This document shows positions 43,476 to 54,504 of a DNA stretch of 64,000 bases, piece after piece. The number at the start of each line of letters is the position of its first letter. Within the stretch, counting starts at the first letter, position 1. The position numbers and the translations under genes are program-made. The notes under the pieces are model-generated. The model did no database searches. It had not been told where the DNA came from and worked only from the letters and a program-made list of their open reading frames with translations. Origin of the DNA: Moniliella sp. 'wahieum' (Eukaryota > Basidiomycota > Moniliellomycetes > Moniliellales > Moniliellaceae); NCBI GenBank assembly GCA_003971905.1, contig RSEE01000007.1, positions 868,001-932,000 of the forward strand, read 5' to 3'.

Positions 43476-45810
43476 TTAACCAAGAGGCTGAACCACCACC
43501 GATTTACCAGCCCATTGATGCGGTAACTGGATCTGGGACCGTCCCGTGCCATCGTCAAACGTGGCGGAACCGAGCCATTCGCCAGGCTGGCTGCCATCCG
43601 ACTCGGTCGCCGCAAACACTTCATAGAATGGAGTCCAGGGAGCAAAGTCAGGCCATTCGGCCAAGCCCTTCTGGTTGACCTGGACGCCCGAGTCTCGTCC
43701 AGGGCCGAGTTGGGTGCAACGAGCGCCACAGCGCCCACAGTGATATCGACCGACTTGGTCTGCCCCCCTTGGGCTGCACGTGAATCCCCAACTGCGCCAC
43801 AGGTCCACCAGAGCCGTCAAGTCCATCTGACCTTCGCTCCGCACCCAACCAGACCCAAGGAGCGTCGAGGTGAACTCGGCGACTGGCTTGTCATTCATGC
43901 TCGGAACCAGCGTCACATCTTCAGATGACTTGAACACGCAGACGAGCTTGACCAGGGTAGGGTGGTTTGCTATGGCGAGATGAATCAAGGGGACAAAGGC
44001 AGCGGTGGTTGGGTCCTGGAAGGTGACGGCCAACTTGATGGCCAAATTGCCCGCCCACACTTCCTGCGCCTCCTCCTGCACAGATACCGTCGCGCCCCGG
44101 AGCAAAAAGTCCGACTGGGACCGAACATTCGGCCACAGCGCTTCGGGCTGAGGCATGGTTGCCCCGACATCCGTGTATCCGGCAGCTCCCTTCTCTGGGA
44201 CGGGACCGGCGGCGATGGCCAGAACGGTGCGGCCCCGCACAGCCCATCGTGTTCCGGATCCTCGCGCAAACGAGGTGTAGAATCCGCGCGAAGCGCAGAG
44301 ACGGGACGGGATGGGGAGGAAAGTAGTAGGCCAAAGGCGCCGATCCTTCCCCGCGGTCTTGTCGCGCTCCAGAACCGGTGCGTGGTACCCCTGGGCAGGG
44401 TGGCCGCGCCAAAACTTGACATCTTCTTCCCACCAGGCATCCCAAGACCGACCCTCTCGCCCAGGTTCCTCGTGCTCCCACGTCCAACCGGGCGCGAACA
44501 GAGCGACACTGAGACCGGAGGGAGAGCGGTCGGAGGCGAGGCCCTTGCCGAACCGATGGGGCATCACCATGTCCAAACTCTTGTACGTCTCGCGTCCGCC
44601 ATAGCAGTTGCGTCCAAACACATCAATGCCAGTAAAGATCTGATTGCGAGGACGTTGGCTGCCCAGCACTTGAAGCGAACACAGCAGTGCCGGATGGAAT
44701 CCGCCTTCTTCCGGCGTGCCATCGTACTTGGGCGAAGGCAAGGGCAGTGCACCTGGTACGGCAGGTCGTAGGGTGGGACTAGCCCACGTATAATTGGTAA
44801 AGATACTGTCGGCAGCCTGGAAGAACGGCTGGTTGAGGTTGGTGAGCGCATCCTGCCATTGAAGCAGTCCATCCGAATAGGTCACCGAGTCATACCAGCT
44901 GACGTGCCAGCTACGTTTGGGGCCCGGGCGCGTTCCCGCATCGACTTGCTTGTTGTAGGCTTCGACGCGCTCTTGCCCGGAACTGCGCAAATAGCTGACC
45001 CATGCTCGGAGGCGGCGTGCATTGCGCCTGCGTTCGCGCGCGCGCACAGCAGTATGCACCCAACTTGGCCACTGCTCGGCGCTGCACTGGAACCCGAGCT
45101 CAAGGGGTAATTCAATGTTGACCAACCAGCCATCCAGGCCACGCTCAATGGCCAGGGAAATCAGCACATCGGCATAAAAGGGAGACACAAGGTCGTTCCC
45201 TTCGCCCCCGCCGGGCAAGGGCAAGTACTCGTCGTCAGGCCCCAGCAGCAGTTGCGAAAGGCCTGGGATGGCTTCCTTCCACTCAAAGATACTGTGTCAA
45301 GTCGCCGCGTTAGACGGGACGAGACGACGGGGGCAGGGCAGGGTCAGAATACATACATGGTTCCCAAATCTTCGTCCCAGCGCGGTGGGCAGCTTGAATC
45401 CAGGCCATGGGTGGGGGGAAATGGTCTTGTGGAAAAGTATACAAAGTAGTCGGCCAGTTGCCTTGGCATGGGCATGGTCAGCATCTTTGCGACTAGGATT
45501 CAGACAGGGGGCGAGGGGAGGCGCACCAGTGCTCAAACGTGTATCCTCGCCGGGTAGGCGTCTCGTTGTACCCGCCCTGAAAGTCGTGGGCGACCATCAA
45601 GAGCGGGCGGTTGGGGTTACCGGGTGTCAGGGTGGAGGCAGCGGGGGTGCGGGCAGCTATGGCCTCCATGTCGGCGACACTCAAATGCTGGCGGTGGTGC
45701 ACAGCACTGGGATCGAGGGCGACCTCGGCCCAACTCTCGAGGAGAAGGAGGTCCTCAAAGTAGGGCGGCGCATCAGTCGGGTCGGGCGGGAGGGAGAAGG
45801 AGGCAGGCAT
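43476..45810 (-). CDS. Cytosolic endo-beta-N-acetylglucosaminidase (GH85, ENGase)
   Basis: Cleaves the chitobiose core of N-glycans, releasing free oligosaccharides, in other eukaryotes during turnover of misfolded glycoproteins. The first exon starts MPASFSLPPDPTDAPPYFED at 45810 and includes LLMVAHDFQGGY, the conserved (H/Y)DFxGGY block. After a frame change it reads WIQAAHRAGTKIW, then the intron 45292-45356. The main exon has FYADVLISLAIERGLDGWLVNIE near 45120, with the GH85 catalytic Asn-x-Glu pair, then KRSWHVSWYDSVT near 44890 and IFTNYTWASP near 44790, followed by FTGIDVFGRNCYGGRE. The last third holds beta-sandwich-like sequence. The main reading is open for about 580 residues, among the longest intact frames here. 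No signal peptide is visible, so cytosolic action is likely. Confidence 0.95.
45292..45356 (-). other. Intron in the ENGase gene
   Basis: GTATGT donor at 45356 and GACACAG acceptor at 45292 on the minus strand, joining the KIW segment to IFEWKEAIPGL. Confidence 0.75.
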
Positions 45811-46186
45811 GGGAGCGGGCGTGGAGGGTGGAGGGGTAGCGGGTAGCAGCGAGCGTGTTGGCCAGTTGCGTGGCTTTGCCAGCAGTGGCTAGCGCCTACC
45901 AGTGGGGCTGAATATATGCAGGGACGGATCGCCGCGCTGGCTGACATAATACCGACTACCTAGTTACTACTTGCTGCGCCACCTCCCCCCCGCCACCTTT
46001 CGGTGCAAGCCATCCAAAGTTTCAACGGACACGTGCGCCGCACACGGACGAACCCTGCCTGTCAGCCGGTCACGTTTTTTAGCAGTAGGGTTGCTGCTTC
46101 GGTCCTTCGACAAGCCAAGCCCAGCACTCCCGCGCGCAACAGGCATCGGCAGTGCTCACCACCACCACCTCCTTATTTTGCCCACC
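45811..46186. promoter_or_regulatory. Divergent promoter between ENGase and NTF2
   Basis: A 376-bp region shared by two head-to-head genes. A TATATT element at about 45912-45918 sits roughly 105 bp upstream of the ENGase start; no clear TATA is seen for NTF2, which has C/A-rich leader sequence ending CCCACCATGG. Confidence 0.55.
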
Positions 46187-46727
46187 ATGGAGTCCATTGC
46201 CGACCAGGTATGTCCCCAGCGTGCCACTCGACGGCCGCCTGACCCTTGCCCGCCACTCATACTGACCTGGGCTGCCTCTGCCTTTGACCAGTTTGTCAAC
46301 TTCTACTACTCGCAGTTCGACACGTCGCGCGACGCTCTTGCGCCCCCTTACGTGTGTATCCTCCCCTCCTGGGGCTTGCAGCCAGCTTTCTTTTGGCGCA
46401 CAGGCATGCTAACTCGACCTCTATGGCTCCTATGTTTTCCCATCTAGCGCGACCACTCGATGCTCACCTTCGAGGGTTCCCAGCACCAGGGTACGGCGGC
46501 CATCATCGAGAAGCTCAAGGCGCTGCCATTCAGACTGTCAAGCACCAGGTGGACACCAAGGATGCCCAGCCGACGGGTGCCGACAGCAACCAGCATTGTT
46601 GTGCTGGTCACGGGCAAGCTCTTGGTTGATGACTCGCCTGCTCCGCTCCAGTCACCCAGACCTTCACCCTCAACCCGAAGGTGGCTCGTTCTACGTCTAC
46701 AACGATCTTCCGCCTTTGTACGGCTAA
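46187..46727 (+). CDS. NTF2: Nuclear transport factor 2 (NTF2)
   Basis: Imports Ran-GDP into the nucleus. Exon 1 encodes MESIADQ; exon 2 FVNFYYSQFDTSRDALAPPY; exon 3 begins RDHSMLTFEGSQHQGTAAII and includes EKLKALPF, VKHQVDTKDAQPTG, IVVLVTGKLLVDD and, near the end, TQTFTLNPEGGSFYVYNDLF, matching yeast NTF2 along its whole length (about 125 residues). Introns of 84 nt (46208-46291) and 96 nt (46352-46447) have GTATGT and GTGTGT donors. Single-base frame changes occur near 46530, 46590 and 46645 in exon 3. The stop is taken as the TAA at 46725-46727 after a TAC GGC, consistent with NTF2 ending just after FRL. Confidence 0.95.
46208..46291 (+). other. NTF2: Intron 1 of NTF2
   Basis: GTATGT donor and GACCAG acceptor; the splice joins MESIADQ to FVNFYY. 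Confidence 0.9.
46352..46447 (+). other. NTF2: Intron 2 of NTF2
   Basis: GTGTGT donor and ATCTAG acceptor; the splice joins LAPPY to RDHSMLTFEG. Confidence 0.9.
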
Positions 46728-49700
46728 AGTGCCCAGCATGCATCCTAGTTACCATAAAGATCTCTTCATTAAACTAGTGATTGCGTATAACCCCCGTACC
46801 AATCATGCATTCAAACTGTTTGTAGAAATGGCAACTGTATGCATTGGCTCGCTCCTCAGTACAACAGTCTCTGTCCTTGCGGCGTTGAGCCAGGTCACCC
46901 AACCCCTCCAGAATCAACTCGCTTGGCCCGACGCGCGTGCCTCCCCTTCGTTTCGGTATTTGCTGGCACCCTCAAGGATGCATTTGCTGCCGGCGTCAAT
47001 CAAGTCCTGGGATGTAGCATCACTCTGATAGAAGAATTGAAGCGCTTTCCTCAGTCGGTGTGAAACTTGGCTGCCGCTGCATCTGCGGCGCCAATGTGTC
47101 ACGCCATCTCACACCTCTTCCTTGCTCGCAGGGCAGCAATAGATGTATGTCCAGCGCCAAGTATCCGCGGCTTGAGTAATCTGGACTCAGGAGAGGGAAC
47201 CCCCGAAATTCAAGTGAACGGAGGAGGGGGGGGCGCACAAGAGACGAACTGGTTAGCCACGCATCCCCAGCCAAACAAAGGCTTGGGACCGTCGATAGTA
47301 CCCTTTTCCTCCTTGCGGTCCCTTTCCACGCCGTCTTCTTTGCCACCGGTCTAAACAGAAGCAGTCAAAGCCTGTATCATCTCAGGTGCACATAGAGGGA
47401 GGAGGCGGCAATGCGGGGATCATACAGGACGTGGGAGGGAATGGCATGGACCGAGGGAAGCGGTGACCACCACACAGCGGATCAACGAAATAGATAAAAA
47501 ATATCAGCGGATGTCCGGAGGCTGATATCGGCGACGTATTTGCATGGTTTTGAGGGAAATGATGTCAGCGACGGCGCAAAAGAGGTCGTTGATGTCGCGA
47601 CGGCGCAAAAGAGGTCGTTGATGTCAATGATGTGCAGCGCGGGGGGCCAACTGCCGGCTACATGTGAAACTTTGCGTCGTTTCAAAATCCCACCCGGCCA
47701 CACCATTTCGTGTCTTCTGATGCTAGGAAATGCTACCAGAACCACCTAGTCAACACGCGTCCTTCCTATACGCGCGCACGGTAGCTGGCCAACGGCAGGG
47801 AATCGATGCTCTACGGGGACATGCGTCTTCAGATTAGCCAGGGGAACATTGGCAATGGTGTGGTCAAGGTCTAGTCGTCAGGTAAATGGAAGCTCATTTC
47901 ATGTGGACCAAAAGGCAGGCCATGCAGGACAACATTGTGCCCACTGATAGGGGTTTGGCTCATCAGGCGTCCGTCCTGCGGTTAGTTCTGCTTGAGTACA
48001 GGGCAGGCAGGGACGACTGGTGCAGCCCCGCTGAAGATAGGCTTTTGTTGGTCCTTCACATTGCTTTGACCCCGCAAACGAAAGTCATGAAAAGTCTGTT
48101 GGGTTCTCCGAGCAAACCGACGAGATCATCGAGAGTCGTTCGTCCTGATAAATCCATAGTCGGACAGGCGCGTTTGAGAGATGGGTCTGAAACCGAAATC
48201 CGTCAAGCGAGACTGTCTCCCAGAGGTTAGGCTGTCGTATACGCGGACTTGACACTTCTTCACCATCTCTTCTTCTTGTTCCATCAGGTGTGTGTGCTCG
48301 TGAGCCAACCGTCTGACCCATTCCGCGTTGGCTCCGACAACAGTAAGGTGTTGTGGATGAGGCCGGAGCTTGGGCCCCATGGTCCGTGTAGTGTAGGCGT
48401 CCTTCTATCGCAGTGTTCTGACTCGGCCAGATATTCATTGGACCAGATCAATTGTCGGTGGTCACAGAATGACCCTGACCCGTCGAACGGACCAGCAAAG
48501 CGATGAACGACACCAGTTCGACAATGAATACGGGTAACGACAGGTTTTACATTTGCGGACCGGCATGCCCTTCAACTGTTCCTTGACGCAAAACTCCACC
48601 TTTTGCTTAATGAACGCGGTGTTGCGTGTGCGATCTGTCCCAATGTCCGGGAAGATTGTCATTGGAAGTCTCCGCTCATCAGCTGGCAGCCTGGCAAATA
48701 ATAAAGGCGATGTGCAGAGCCACGTCGCGTCGCGCCAGAGGCCCAGGGAAGTACCGATGCGCAGTAGCTCCCACGATAAAGGCTAGAGATAAAGGTGATC
48801 GTGCCAACATACGCGCTTGTGTATTTAGAGCACAGTCGTCTCGCTTGGCAACACATCGCGAGCCGGATGGTGAAGTGGGATTCGCGTTAATCCATCTACC
48901 CCAACTTGCGAGTGGAGGTCATCTGAGACATCACGCATAGTCAACGTGGGAACGGTGAAAATATATTATTTTCCCACTCCAGCGTGGAACGGTGGCTAAG
49001 GGGGCGACGCACAGCAATAGTTAATCTCATCAGTGGCAGGCCCAGTTCGGCGAGCTCTCGCCGCATATACTTTTTGGTAACCACAACTGGATGATGTTGA
49101 TGACGGCAATGAACGGGTTCGTAAAGGGCGCGAACATATTGCTAGCAATCGGACCGTGGTGACTTATTGTTTCCCACATCCTCAATACACAGAGCCGGAG
49201 ACTGCAAAAAGGAGTGCGTCTTATTGTGAGGCATCAGACTTGTGTGTGCGCGCCGAGTTGATCGCCGCTCTGGCTTGGATCCGGACTGAGGATCCGCTGT
49301 CGCTTAGGGTTCGGTAGGCGGGCCAGCCGACTGTGGGCAAAGCACGTTTCAGCGTTGTCCTCCATCCAAAAGCATCTTCCACATCGCCATTTTGCGTGGG
49401 AGACCCAGGGGGCAATCCAGAGAGGGGCTGACGGTGCAATTCAGGGGAGGCCACGTCTGGCATATTAATGTCAGATGTGTGCCACAGTAGAGATGGTGGC
49501 CAGCGCTTGCCGGTTGGAACCAGCTGGGATCGTGCTTGCGCGCCGGAGCACAGGGTGCACGAATGATGCCTGCTGCAGTGTCCGGTGTTGCAGCGGGTTA
49601 TTGGACGCGACCCGGTGTGCCCAGTGTGATCTTGCTGGTGACGTCGGGCGTCCCTGTGTCGAAAAGACGAGTACGGGTATCGATGACATATCCGGTGCAT

Positions 49701-50340
49701 ACCAATGGCTGGCAGTGCTGGGCATTCTGGCAGCCGAAAAGAGTTGAAGCAAGAGTTGGAGGAGCTAGGGCTCCAGTGTCCAGTACCTCGGTGTCGATAC
49801 ATTGCCGGTGTACCAACGGCGAACGTTTGAATGTGCGACTCAACTTTCACTGTTGGCCTGGCTGCTTCGATCTGTCCAGGACACTACGTAGCCTTATTCG
49901 CTCACCATCGAGCGATAGTTGCCTACCGGTCACGGGCGAGCTGGCAATCCTGACGAAGCCTATGTGCGCCTGTCGCCTTATATTCCCCAGGTTGGTCATG
50001 GGGTCAGATTCAATCTGGAGACGATAGTCGCCCCGTGCCCTTTTAGCTTAGGTTGCCCGTACCACAACCGCCCTCCTTGTTTTCCCCTGTCCCCCGTTCT
50101 TTCTCTACGCTACACAGCCTTGCCACACTGGCAGCCACCACTGCTATATCCGAGAAGTCTTTCCTTGTCCCTATCCCCGCTCGGACCCACCAATCATTAA
50201 TTAGCGCTCAGCCCAAGCGCGTAACCACCGTGAGTCGACGTTAGGTTCTCCAATGGATTAGATCTTAGACCCCTTAACGTCCTTAACCCCCCCGGGCGGG
50301 CCCCCTGGCAGCGCCCGCGCGTACACTGCCTGGTGCAGAG
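46728..50340. other. 3.6-kb region without a recognised gene
   Basis: Medium-length open frames occur on both strands (47886-48230 +, 48085-48438 -, 49221-49850 -, 49536-50027 +). Minus-strand peptides near 48380 (HLTVVGANAEWVRRLAHEH) and near 48560 (VRKCKTCRYPYSLSNW, with a Cys-x2-Cys pair) look protein-like. I could not assign a family or a consistent exon chain. It may hold a decayed gene or old mobile-element debris. A 29-bp tandem duplication lies at 47569-47626. Confidence 0.4.
47569..47626. repeat. 29-bp tandem duplication
   Basis: CGACGGCGCAAAAGAGGTCG plus nine further bases occurs twice head to tail with period 29. Confidence 0.85.
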
Positions 50341-52005
50341 AATGCTGGGCGCAGCCTATTCCCTGCAGCAACAGCGCCTCAATACTTCTTCCGTTAGGCC
50401 CCTGGCTAGCCAAATCCGGCCAGGGGCAAAAGACTTGCCTAGTGCATTGTATGGAGCCCCCCGCATGTGAGTGGCGCAATCTGCTCTACCCCCACACTGC
50501 AGCCCACACTTGACAAGAACCAGCCAGACCCCCTGGTCCTGCCTCTTTCCACATACACCCCACCACCATCCCTCGCCACCGTTCCACCAGAGTAAGTGCA
50601 ACAGCCCGTCCAGGCAAAATGCTCGTGCGAGCCCCTCTCGCGGACCCAGCAATATCGCCGGTCCAGCTCACACCCGCACCGTCAACAATAAGCTAGGTCG
50701 TCAGGCAGCCGAAATGGACGAGGTGTACGTAGACGACCCACCCCCCCCCCCCCCACCAATCTGGCAGCGCCCCCCCCGCCTGCATCCTGACGGTCCCTGA
50801 GAGACAGCGGCATATCACGGTGAAAGCGCGCAGGCAAATGATCCAGAAAAGATGTCGATCAAGATTCCACAAGCGACGCACAAAGTCACGCCAGTGCCAC
50901 TGGGGTAAGAATTGTCGAATCCATTAGCATGTCGGCTAGACAGCACGTTTTGCTGATGGTGGTCAAGAGTCCACCGCTCTCGGCGCCTCCCCCACTAGAT
51001 CCACCATCAACAGTGTCTTATCCAACATCATCCAGAGGGGGCAACGCTCAGCACAAGCTATTTGAATGAAGGTGCGTTGAGCCAAACCTCTAAACCAACT
51101 ACTAACAAATAACACATCGTTCAGATCCCGGAGAGCATGCACCGCATCCGCGCAACAGGCAACGAAACGATCCAGAGGCGGGTAACGCTCAACAAAGGCT
51201 ATTTGAATGAGGTGCGTTAACCCAACCCTAAACATCTATTAACAAACAACACGTCGTCCAATTGCCACAGAGAGCATGCATCGTATCGATCGAGCAACGG
51301 AAGGCGCACAATTGCAGCCTTTCAGGCTAATTTCGTGCGTCAAAGTTTCCAGTCTACTTTCGCATCCCTCTCACCAAGAGTTCACTGTCGCCAAGGAGCG
51401 CATCCGAATCTGGTACGTACTGGCCCCCGCCTCATCACGCGTTGCTCTCTTCGCAATATGGCCACAATAACTTCATCCGTTCTCATCAAAAGCGCTTCTG
51501 TTGCTACGCACCGATCAACTTTGACTTCCGGAGGGAAATGGAACGTGTCTTACAAAATCACAATTTCTCTGACCCATCTGGCCTGGGTAACCTCCTCCTC
51601 GACCAGAGTCTGAAGAACAGCGACCGCTGCAGTGACATTTTCGGTGCCATCACTGTCTCTGGGTCCGATCATAAGTACGTCCTCACCCCGTTGTCGTCCA
51701 GCAGGTCATCTGACCTTTTTCACTCATCGCCCGCAAGCTATCTACTGGGCTGGACAAGTGCATGGGAGAATTTCGTGGGCATTGCGGACACGCGTCTTCC
51801 GCAAGGGAAGCCTGAAATTTGTACCGCCTGGCGTGCGATGCGTGTTGAACAACTCACCCACCACCGTCACATCGCAGTAACCCGGGTGCAAACCGAAGAG
51901 GAGGATGCACGGGACAACCAAGGCACTGCAGTCAATCTCTTTGACGCAGAGGGCACAGATGGCGAGGACGACGACCGCACAGACGACTCTGAGAATGAGG
52001 AGTGA
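50341..52005 (+). CDS. Unrecognised multi-exon gene with an internal exon-intron tandem duplication
   Basis: A possible first exon reads MLGAAYSLQQQRLNTSSVRP from 50341 to a GTGAGT donor at 50466, and looks like a mitochondrial presequence. Later exons include KLGRQAAEMDEVYVDD followed by a Pro run (50690-50760, next to a 14-C homopolymer), then RQRHITVKARRQM (50800-50850). Two short exons, GATLSTSYLNE and VTLNKGYLNE, each end at a GTGCGTT donor (51072 and 51212). The last exon, open to 52005, reads NFDFRREMERVLQNHNFSD near 51520 and ends in the acidic tail EDDDRTDDSENEE. I recognise no domain. The introns at 51072-51124 and 51212-51270 are short, and the first carries a CTACTAAC branch site, which supports plus-strand transcription. 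A competing minus-strand frame covers 50963-51235. Confidence 0.45.
51028..51305 (+). repeat. 140-bp tandem duplication covering exon, intron and exon
   Basis: Unit 1 (51028-51167) and unit 2 (51168-51305) align with period 140. Shared landmarks are ATCCAGAGG, AACGCTCA, GCTATTTGAATGA, GGTGCGTT and GAGAGCATGCA. Each unit holds the end of one exon, a complete short intron and the start of the next exon. Confidence 0.85.
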
Positions 52006-52120
52006 TTTGGCGCCTATACATTCCAGAGAGCTCTCAATGGCGAGCCCCCAAGGCCATATTTTGACCCATCGCAATGAAAAAAGTACCCTCGAAGACGATT
52101 GCACAGCATTCGGTGTGGTG

Positions 52121-52780
52121 CTATAGAATGAGTAGTAGTATAAAATGTAATACCAATAGTAACCCAGGAAGAGCGAGCATAGGAGGATCAGATTCGTCAG
52201 ATACGTCGCCCAGGGGCACGTCAACGACGTTTCTGACGTTCAAGGGCGTGACATCGAGGACGTATCTGACGTTCAAGGGGATGACGTCGAGGACGTATCT
52301 GACCTGTAGGGGGGTGACGTCGAGGACGTAATAGACCTTCAGGAGGGTGACGTCGAGGACGTATCTGACGTTCAAGGGGGTGACGTCGAGGACGTAATAG
52401 ACCTACTGACAGTGACAGGTTTGCACGTCGCCACAGCCAAAACACTCTTCTGACGTTTTTGAAGGTATTTTATATCTTGAAACATCTGTGACGTATTTTG
52501 CTGATCCGCTGTGCAGTGCTGGAATATGCCGTACGAGGGTGTGGCCGATGGCCCGAGGACAGAGAGGGGGCGAGGGGTGAGCTACCAGAAGTTGGGGTGA
52601 GGGTAAGGGTAGGGCCACCGGAGACGTCAATAGAAGGCTACCCTCGTCGATTCTGCCCACAAGCACAAAGCGCCCGGCATTCTTCTTCCGCCAAAGAAAG
52701 TTTTGTGGGCAAGACGGTGCGATGGGCCCTTGCATGCATGTCCCTGCGACCTCCTCTCTGTCCTCTCCGCGGACGCCCAA
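52121..52780 (-). CDS. Possible small protein with 11-residue repeats
   Basis: On the minus strand one frame is open from 52780 to a single TAG at 52403-52405 and then again, in the same frame, to 52121. The second half encodes five to six copies of a YVLDVTPLNVR-like 11-residue unit and ends in a hydrophobic stretch (LPGLLLVLHFILLLIL). The first half contains a CFGCGDVQTCHC cluster. No homologue is recognised; the frame may be a by-product of the 33-bp minisatellite. Confidence 0.2.
52222..52405. repeat. 33-bp minisatellite with TGACGTCGA core
   Basis: Five full units plus partial ones at the ends, period 33 bp, consensus beginning TCTGACGTTCAAGGGGGTGA and continuing CGTCGAGGACGTA. Two unit types alternate at the start (TCTGACGTTC versus ATAGACCTTC). 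Each unit has TGACGT half-sites like those bound by CREB/ATF-type bZIP factors. Confidence 0.92.
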
Positions 52781-53895
52781 TCAATACGCAGCACCGCCCT
52801 CCCGTTCATCTACCCCCCTTATTGCTAGAAAGCTATGGCGGGCGTATCCCTTCCCACACCTGGCTGACTGGCGAGCCAGTCGCAGTGGGATGTAGGTTAT
52901 AGGGACAGAAGTTGGTATAAAAGAAGGATGCACTGCTACTATTACTATGCTGTGAGGCAGAGGAGCCCGGAAGGAGCAGAGCGGATATAGACCACTGCGT
53001 CCACAGTGCAGTGTTTGTCGGGCACATATACGTGATGGCGCTGACATGAGACAGAAGGCTTTTGGTCACGTTGGATTCAGACGGGTCGCCGGATTGCAGA
53101 ACGATGAGCGGGGGAGGCAGGGGGAGGCAGCAAGTGGCAACACGATGCCAAAAAGTGGTATTACTGTTGGGAGCGGTGGACTAAGAATTGAGTTGCACAG
53201 CGCCGGCATTCTTCTGGCTGCCGCCACAGCATCTCTGCCCCGCCGCAAGCGGCCCCGCGGGGCGGTGCAAAACACGGTATGGCGAGGGCGTCCGAGTGCA
53301 GGAGGCACCGACGCCCAGCCTCCACCGTCCAAACAGCGGCAAGCGCCGGGCGTCGGTACCATGTAACGTGCTGGACCCCGCGTCCGTGCACGCCACAGCC
53401 TGCCACAGCACAGACCACCACTCCCCTCGCTGCCCCCACGCCCCCGCGCCCCCACTTCCCCGTGGGGTTCAGCAAAAGGCGGAAGTCATCGCTCTCATCA
53501 GCACTTCAGCACTCAGCCGGAGCCCCGCGAGCGTCAGCGCCATTCAGCAGCAGGCAGCAGGCAGGCAAGCAGGCAAGCCCCGTGCTCCACCCCCCCACTA
53601 CACAGCAGAGCTCACGCGTGAGCGCACGCCCCAGGCGGTCCAACGTGCAAGCGTCCCCAGCCGCCGCCGCCGCCTCCGCCTCAGCGCGGAGGTTGCCCTG
53701 GGCGGCCCAAACGGCGAGCAGGCGATGCATGATGCGGGCAAGCGCCCAAGTGCTGCGCTGCCACGCGCAAGTCCCAAGCAAGTAGCAGGTGCGCTGCGTC
53801 GCCCCTGGCCGCGGCTGCCCCCCCCCGTCCGACGCAGGGGCTGCGTGGCTGTACCGCCCCCCGCCGTGCAGACTGCCCGCGTGCCGCCTCACCAA
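52406..53895. other. Intergenic region upstream of the RpiB-family gene
   Basis: GC-rich, with a long open plus frame from 53188 that runs into the isomerase but has low-complexity content, so it is taken as leader and promoter rather than coding. Short CAGGCAG and CACTCAG repeats occur near 53500-53570. Confidence 0.45.
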
Positions 53896-53899
53896 GCGC

Positions 53900-53909
53900 G
53901 GATATATAG
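53900..53909 (+). promoter_or_regulatory. TATA box of the RpiB-family gene
   Basis: GATATATAGG, about 85 bp upstream of the ATG at 53989, inside a strongly GC-rich stretch. Confidence 0.6.
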
Positions 53910-53988
53910 GCCTCGCCACCCTCGGCCTCGCCCGCTGCTCCGCCCCTTCTTTCCCACCGCATCCCTTCGTGTTGCTTCTCATCTCACC

Positions 53989-54504
53989 ATGGCATCTTCA
54001 CTCCACTGGAAGCTTGTTATCGGCTCAGACGAGGCTGGGGTCGACTACAAGGCCATCCTCAAGCGGGACCTCGAGGCCGACCCGCGTGTGGTGTCGGTGG
54101 AGGATGTGGGGGTGAATGCCAGCACGGACAAGACGGCGTACCCTCACGTGGCTGTTGCTGCCGCCAAGAAGGTGGCCAGCGGAGAGGCGGATCGGGCTCT
54201 GCTCATCTGTGGCACTGGGCTCGGCGTTGCTATCTCTGCCAACAAGGTCCATGGCGTCCGCGCGGTGACGGCCCATGACTCGTTCAGTGTGGAACGGGCG
54301 GTGCTTTCGAACGATGCGCAGGTGCTTTGCATGGGCCAACGGGTTATTGGCATTGAGCTCGCCCGGCGCCTCGTCAAGGAGTGGCTGGGATACAAGTTTG
54401 ACCCCTCCTCTTCTTCGGGGCCCAAGGTGGAGGCCATCAAGTCATACGACTGTTGTACGTTAACTCCCCTCGCCCCTCTGTATGCCAAAAGGTATCGCAT
54501 ATGA
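53989..54504 (+). CDS. rpiB: RpiB/LacA-family sugar-phosphate isomerase
   Basis: Interconverts aldose and ketose phosphates; fungal members act on ribose 5-phosphate or, in polyol pathways, on tetrose phosphates. The start at 53989 has a good context (CACCATGG). The protein reads [20 protein letters not shown], then [19 protein letters not shown], then [17 protein letters not shown] with the active-site Cys of the CGTGxG motif, followed by [20 protein letters not shown] and [20 protein letters not shown], all family hallmarks. Length is about 155-170 residues, as expected. The frame is intact. The end is either the open-frame stop at 54504 or, after a GTACGT donor at 54455 (branch-like TGCTAAC near 54514, acceptor TTTGACAG near 54550), an immediate stop after YDC. 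Confidence 0.95.
   Translation: MASSLHWKLVIGSDEAGVDYKAILKRDLEADPRVVSVEDVGVNASTDKTAYPHVAVAAAKKVASGEADRALLICGTGLGVAISANKVHGVRAVTAHDSFSVERAVLSNDAQVLCMGQRVIGIELARRLVKEWLGYKFDPSSSSGPKVEAIKSYDCCTLTPLAPLYAKRYRI

Noticed and set aside
50963-51235. Minus-strand frame across the tandem duplication (90 residues)
   Set aside because: Intron signals on the plus strand, including a CTACTAAC branch site and donors in both units, favour plus-strand coding.
53188-53988. Open frame in phase with the RpiB-family protein
   Set aside because: The family starts at 53989, a TATA box lies inside this stretch, and the sequence is low complexity.
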